Source: Sporobacter sp942492735 (GTDB taxonomy: Bacteria; Bacillota; Clostridia; Oscillospirales; Oscillospiraceae). Taken from it: a DNA stretch of 64,000 nt. A program made the position numbers and the translations under genes. Location: positions 3,162,001 to 3,226,000 of the forward strand of contig OW818648.1 in the NCBI GenBank assembly GCA_942492735.1, read 5' to 3'. Positions 61,281-64,000 of this stretch are shown here, piece after piece (the first letter of the stretch is position 1; each line of letters begins with the position of its first letter). The notes under the pieces are model-generated. The model was not told the origin of the DNA. It did no database searches and was given only the letters and a program-made list of their open reading frames with translations.

Positions 61281-62651
61281 ATGGACAAGCAGGAACATGG
61301 CGGGTACAAGCACCTTACTGTAGCAGACCGGTTCGTTATTGAAGCCGGGATGAACCGGGGTTACAGCTTTAAGCGAGTAGCCAGGACCCTGAACAGAGCG
61401 GCATCCACAATCGCACGCGAGGTGAAAAATCACCGTGTCTTCGTTGATGCTGTGAACCCGGCGTTTAACGATTGCATCTCTCGGCCGACGTGTAGAGCAA
61501 TCAACTTATGCGAGGAAGCCTGTATGGGCAGATGCGCCTATTGCAAGGAATTTGACTGCAGAAGCATCTGCGATAAATATGAGTCACTCAGATGCTCGGA
61601 GCTTGACAGAGTACCGTATGTTTGTAACAGCTGTCAAAAACGGGGAGGCTGTAAAAAGCTGCACGCCTACTATACTGCGCAGCGAGCTCATACGCTCTAC
61701 GCTACAACACTCAGTGAAAACAGAAGCGGAGTCCGGGCTGAACCGGAAAGGTTGCATGAGATAGACGAGCTCCTCAAGCCGCTGCTGAAAAGGGGGCAGT
61801 CCCTCAACCATATTTTTGCCACGCACGCCGAAGAATTGGGCTGTTCCAGAAAAACGATCTACAACTACATAGACAGCCGTGCACTGAGTACAAAGAACAT
61901 TGATCTGCCGAGAAAAGTCCGATACAGGAAGCGAAAAAAGGCAAAGCCGGTTTTCAAGCTGGATTATTCATATCGGCATGGCCGGTCCATTTCCGATTTC
62001 CAAAGCTATATGGAGCAGAATCCCGATATCCCTGTGGTTGAAATGGATACCGTTATCGGGAATCGGACGAAAAACAATGTGCTTCTCACGATGATATTTA
62101 GAAATTCGAGCTTTATGCTGATCTTCCTCATGCCGGACGGCACCAAGAAAAGCGTCCTTAAGATTTTCGATGACCTGACCTCAGCATTGGGATTGGAGCT
62201 CTTCAGAAAGCTCTTCCCGGTAATTCTTACCGACAACGGTGTGGAGTTCAAGGATGCGGTTGCCCTGGAACACACCAAGCGCAGCGATCAGAGAACACGC
62301 CTGTTTTACTGTGATCCACAAGCGGCCTGGCAAAAGCCTCATGTAGAGAAAAATCATCAATTTATCCGCTATGTCCTCCCCAGATGTACATCCTTTGAAG
62401 CTCTTACCAAAGAAGATGTAACCCTCCTCTGCAACCACATAAACAGTTTCTCAAGAGATAGCCTTAATGGTAAGACACCGTTTGATGTAGTGGATAAAGA
62501 CGCAAAGAAACTGCTGGAGGTTCTTGGACTCGCTCGCGTTGCACCCGACGACGTCCTATTGAAACCGGCACTTCTGAAACGATAACCTAAGCCTGTGCAG
62601 GCGGCCGTCATTCCAATATCACATACAAGGCGGGTAGCAGTAACTTTTACA
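61100..62651 (+). mobile_element. IS30-family insertion sequence (ends approximate)
   Basis: Contains one complete transposase gene. The candidate outer ends are the 16-base near-repeat GCAGTAAC-TGTTACAC (61100) / GCAGTAACTTTTACAC (62636), and inner ends are 12-base inverted repeats GGCCGCCTGCAC / GTGCAGGCGGCC beside the gene. The true termini cannot be fixed from one copy; IS30 elements have 20-30 bp inverted repeats and short target duplications. Confidence 0.65.
61281..62585 (+). CDS. IS30 family transposase
   Basis: 434 residues, start behind AAAGGAGG. HTH_38 domain at the N-terminus (LTVADRFVIEAGMNRGYSFK and RVARTLNRAASTIAREVK), a cysteine-rich insert (CxxxCxGRCAYCKEFDCRSIC and CNSCQKRGGCK), then the DDE core: Asp in VVEMDTVIGN, Asp in ILTDNGVEF and Glu in WQKPHVEKNHQFIR. 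Frame intact, so probably active. Confidence 0.93.
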   Translation: MDKQEHGGYKHLTVADRFVIEAGMNRGYSFKRVARTLNRAASTIAREVKNHRVFVDAVNPAFNDCISRPTCRAINLCEEACMGRCAYCKEFDCRSICDKYESLRCSELDRVPYVCNSCQKRGGCKKLHAYYTAQRAHTLYATTLSENRSGVRAEPERLHEIDELLKPLLKRGQSLNHIFATHAEELGCSRKTIYNYIDSRALSTKNIDLPRKVRYRKRKKAKPVFKLDYSYRHGRSISDFQSYMEQNPDIPVVEMDTVIGNRTKNNVLLTMIFRNSSFMLIFLMPDGTKKSVLKIFDDLTSALGLELFRKLFPVILTDNGVEFKDAVALEHTKRSDQRTRLFYCDPQAAWQKPHVEKNHQFIRYVLPRCTSFEALTKEDVTLLCNHINSFSRDSLNGKTPFDVVDKDAKKLLEVLGLARVAPDDVLLKPALLKR

Positions 62652-62790
62652 CGAGTTTTGCCAGCCGTCTCTTTGTCGTGCCCTCTGTCATGCAGAGATC
62701 CAGCAGTTCGGCTTGATTATACCCTGTTTTCAGCTGTTTCTGCAATTCGAACCGCTGCCTTCTTTGCTTTTTATGATTGAGAGTCGGCTT
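62647..62790 (-). pseudogene. Short remnant frame behind the IS
   Basis: An open frame without start codon reads NHKKQRRQRFELQKQLKTGY, then NQAELLDLCMTEGTTKRRLA, KLV and stop. It looks like the end of a helix-turn-helix protein. No family recognised; may be the leftover of a gene cut by the IS. Confidence 0.3.
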
Positions 62791-62802
62791 TTACCCCCTC
62801 AT

Positions 62803-63048
62803 ATGGCGCTTTCTTCTTCATTCAACGCTTTATATATTGATAAAAAGTCTTGTGAGATTTGCGATGATTACCCAATATGTCTAATGGAAGGTAAAGAGGA
62901 AATAGTCTGTTCTGACTGGAGATTATCATATCTCGATTTTGAAAAGCTACTTGAAGAGCTTCCTAATGATCTGAAAAAAGAAGCTCAAGGTGGTTTCAAC
63001 TGCGTGCTCGTCATTCGTGATGAAGGTAATAAGGTAGATTCTATATAG
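62803..63048 (+). CDS. Small cysteine-containing protein upstream of the EVE-like gene
   Basis: 81 residues from ATG 62803. SCEICDDYPICLMEGKEEIV and CSDWRLSYLDFEKLLEELP: four to five Cys near the N-terminus, a zinc-ribbon-like start. There is no good ribosome site, and the region just upstream may have been changed by the IS insertion, so the true 5' end is uncertain. It lies 21 bases before the next gene. Confidence 0.45.
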   Translation: MALSSSFNALYIDKKSCEICDDYPICLMEGKEEIVCSDWRLSYLDFEKLLEELPNDLKKEAQGGFNCVLVIRDEGNKVDSI

Positions 63049-63069
63049 ATACTTCCGTGAGGTGGCAAT

Positions 63070-64000
63070 TTGAAAGAAATCGATTACCCGTATAGCAAGT
63101 ACTCCTGGGTCTTGCTGACAAAAGATACCGCTGTTAAGGCGCTCGATAAATCATCCTTCCTGCATCACGGTACTGCTATACCTATTGAGATTAGGGATTT
63201 CTTCAGTGTGAGCAACTTGGGTGTCCGCGAATCTTTGAAGACGTTTCTTGTCTATGACAGCAAAAAATATGAAGCCCATATTGAAATGGATGAACTTGAC
63301 AGCCCTAGAACCAGGCTGTTCTGGAGGTCTGATTTCAGTGAGTTGCTCAAAAGTACATTCCCAGACACACATGCAGCGTATATGAATGACGATGAACATA
63401 CTGGCGCTCCGAAAATGAAGTTTACAAGAATTGACTATGTCTCAGAAGCAGAGGAATATGATATAGGTGGGTATAGCATTGAGTTAAGTGACGATGAGCC
63501 AAACTCCAGTAACGGTAACAGATGGATCTTTCCTTCAAATAATGACGCATATAAAGTAATCGAGGCTTTTGAACAGCTCAAAGTGATAGATTGGAGGAAA
63601 CGAGTAAATCTAAGTGTGGGAGATACAGTATATATCTACTGTACCAAGCCCTATCAGAGAATAATGTTTGTTACATCCGTTGTGAAAGTTAACATTCCTT
63701 ATTCAGAAACGATTGATGACAAAGCATTTTGGACCTCAGAGTATCGTGCCGATAACAAGAAATATACCTTTGCTCGACTTAAGCTAGTGAGAAAAATCGA
63801 TACAGAACTACTATCATTAACGAACCTTTTGGTAAACGGATTATCTTCTGCCCCGCGTAGCGCTCTTAGGGTTAATGATAGTCTTAGAGCTTACATTGAT
63901 AGTGTTCTAGATAATGCGTTGGATGATGAGCTGACTCTGCCCGAAGAACTCGACGACACCGAATCGATTACTTATCCTGAAGGTGCGAAGAAAAAAATTA
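63070..64000 (+). CDS. EVE-domain-like protein, N-terminal part (runs off the window)
   Basis: The frame opens at TTG 63070 (GAGGTGG 5 bases upstream) and is still open at base 64000, giving 310 visible residues. An N-terminal domain (about 1-145) contains IPIEIRDFFSVSNLGVRESL and RTRLFWRSDFSELLKSTF. A second domain (about 150-245) has RWIFPSNNDAYKVIEAFEQL, SVGDTVYIYCTKPYQRIMFV and YTFARLKLVRKID: the layout of EVE/PUA-like modified-base readers. EVE domains often precede HNH or other nuclease domains in type IV restriction proteins; what follows here is beyond the window. Confidence 0.6.
   Translation, partial: MKEIDYPYSKYSWVLLTKDTAVKALDKSSFLHHGTAIPIEIRDFFSVSNLGVRESLKTFLVYDSKKYEAHIEMDELDSPRTRLFWRSDFSELLKSTFPDTHAAYMNDDEHTGAPKMKFTRIDYVSEAEEYDIGGYSIELSDDEPNSSNGNRWIFPSNNDAYKVIEAFEQLKVIDWRKRVNLSVGDTVYIYCTKPYQRIMFVTSVVKVNIPYSETIDDKAFWTSEYRADNKKYTFARLKLVRKIDTELLSLTNLLVNGLSSAPRSALRVNDSLRAYIDSVLDNALDDELTLPEELDDTESITYPEGAKKKI

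Noticed and set aside
1..64000. tRNA, rRNA or tmRNA genes
   Set aside because: No cloverleaf-like or rRNA-like stretch was found by eye; a covariance search would be decisive.

Overview
The window looks like a chromosome segment of a low-GC Gram-positive anaerobe, most likely a member of the Clostridia (Oscillospiraceae-like). The support is a Firmicutes-type hprK-murB-rapZ-whiA cluster, S-layer homology domains, zinc-ribbon L28 and L32, a glycyl radical enzyme and a DUF512-der-plsY-gpsA cluster. The genus cannot be fixed from the sequence. No rRNA, tRNA or CRISPR array was seen.

Positions 1-42199 are core chromosome. A compact aromatic amino acid operon (tyrA-aroB-aroA-aroC-pheA-aroE/aroK fusion-aroQ) covers every step from DAHP to chorismate plus both prephenate branches; its 5' end lies outside the window. 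Next come a TetR-controlled ABC exporter with a perfect 40-bp operator, the whiA/rapZ/murB/hprK cluster, rpmB, a pyrroline-5-carboxylate reductase, a lipoprotein, a glycyl radical enzyme divergent from a MerR-type regulator, and a large glycine-repeat S-layer protein. Further on are a four-gene operon with two cysteine-motif proteins of unknown role, a DEAD-box helicase, gpsA-plsY-der-DUF512, rpmF-DUF177, a pseudouridine synthase, potABCD with a trailing DUF169 gene, and an acyltransferase. Many intergenic gaps hold short palindromic repeats of the GTAGGGGCGAT...ATCGCCCCTAC type.

At about 42199 the core ends inside a yebC gene cut off at its 5' side. From there to the right edge is accessory DNA, visibly richer in A+T. 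It contains zinc-ribbon, HEPN-like and HIRAN proteins, a second decayed yebC piece broken at nearly the same place, and a frameshifted remnant of a PLD/SNF2-type helicase. A replication/recombination cassette follows (UvrD-like helicase, ArdC-like protein, YqaJ-type nuclease, candidate annealing protein, HTH/Rep-like protein).

The rightmost part is defence-like: a SIR2-domain protein next to a HEPN-domain protein and a small membrane-anchored protein, a divergent DUF2513 gene, an IS30-family insertion sequence, and an EVE-like protein running off the window end. No integrase, relaxase or terminase large subunit is visible, so the element type is undecided.

The best candidates for an undescribed system are the SIR2/HEPN pair (57014-60471) and the EVE-like protein with its small cysteine-rich neighbour (62803-64000). 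The double yebC breakpoint suggests that yebC is a recurrent insertion site.
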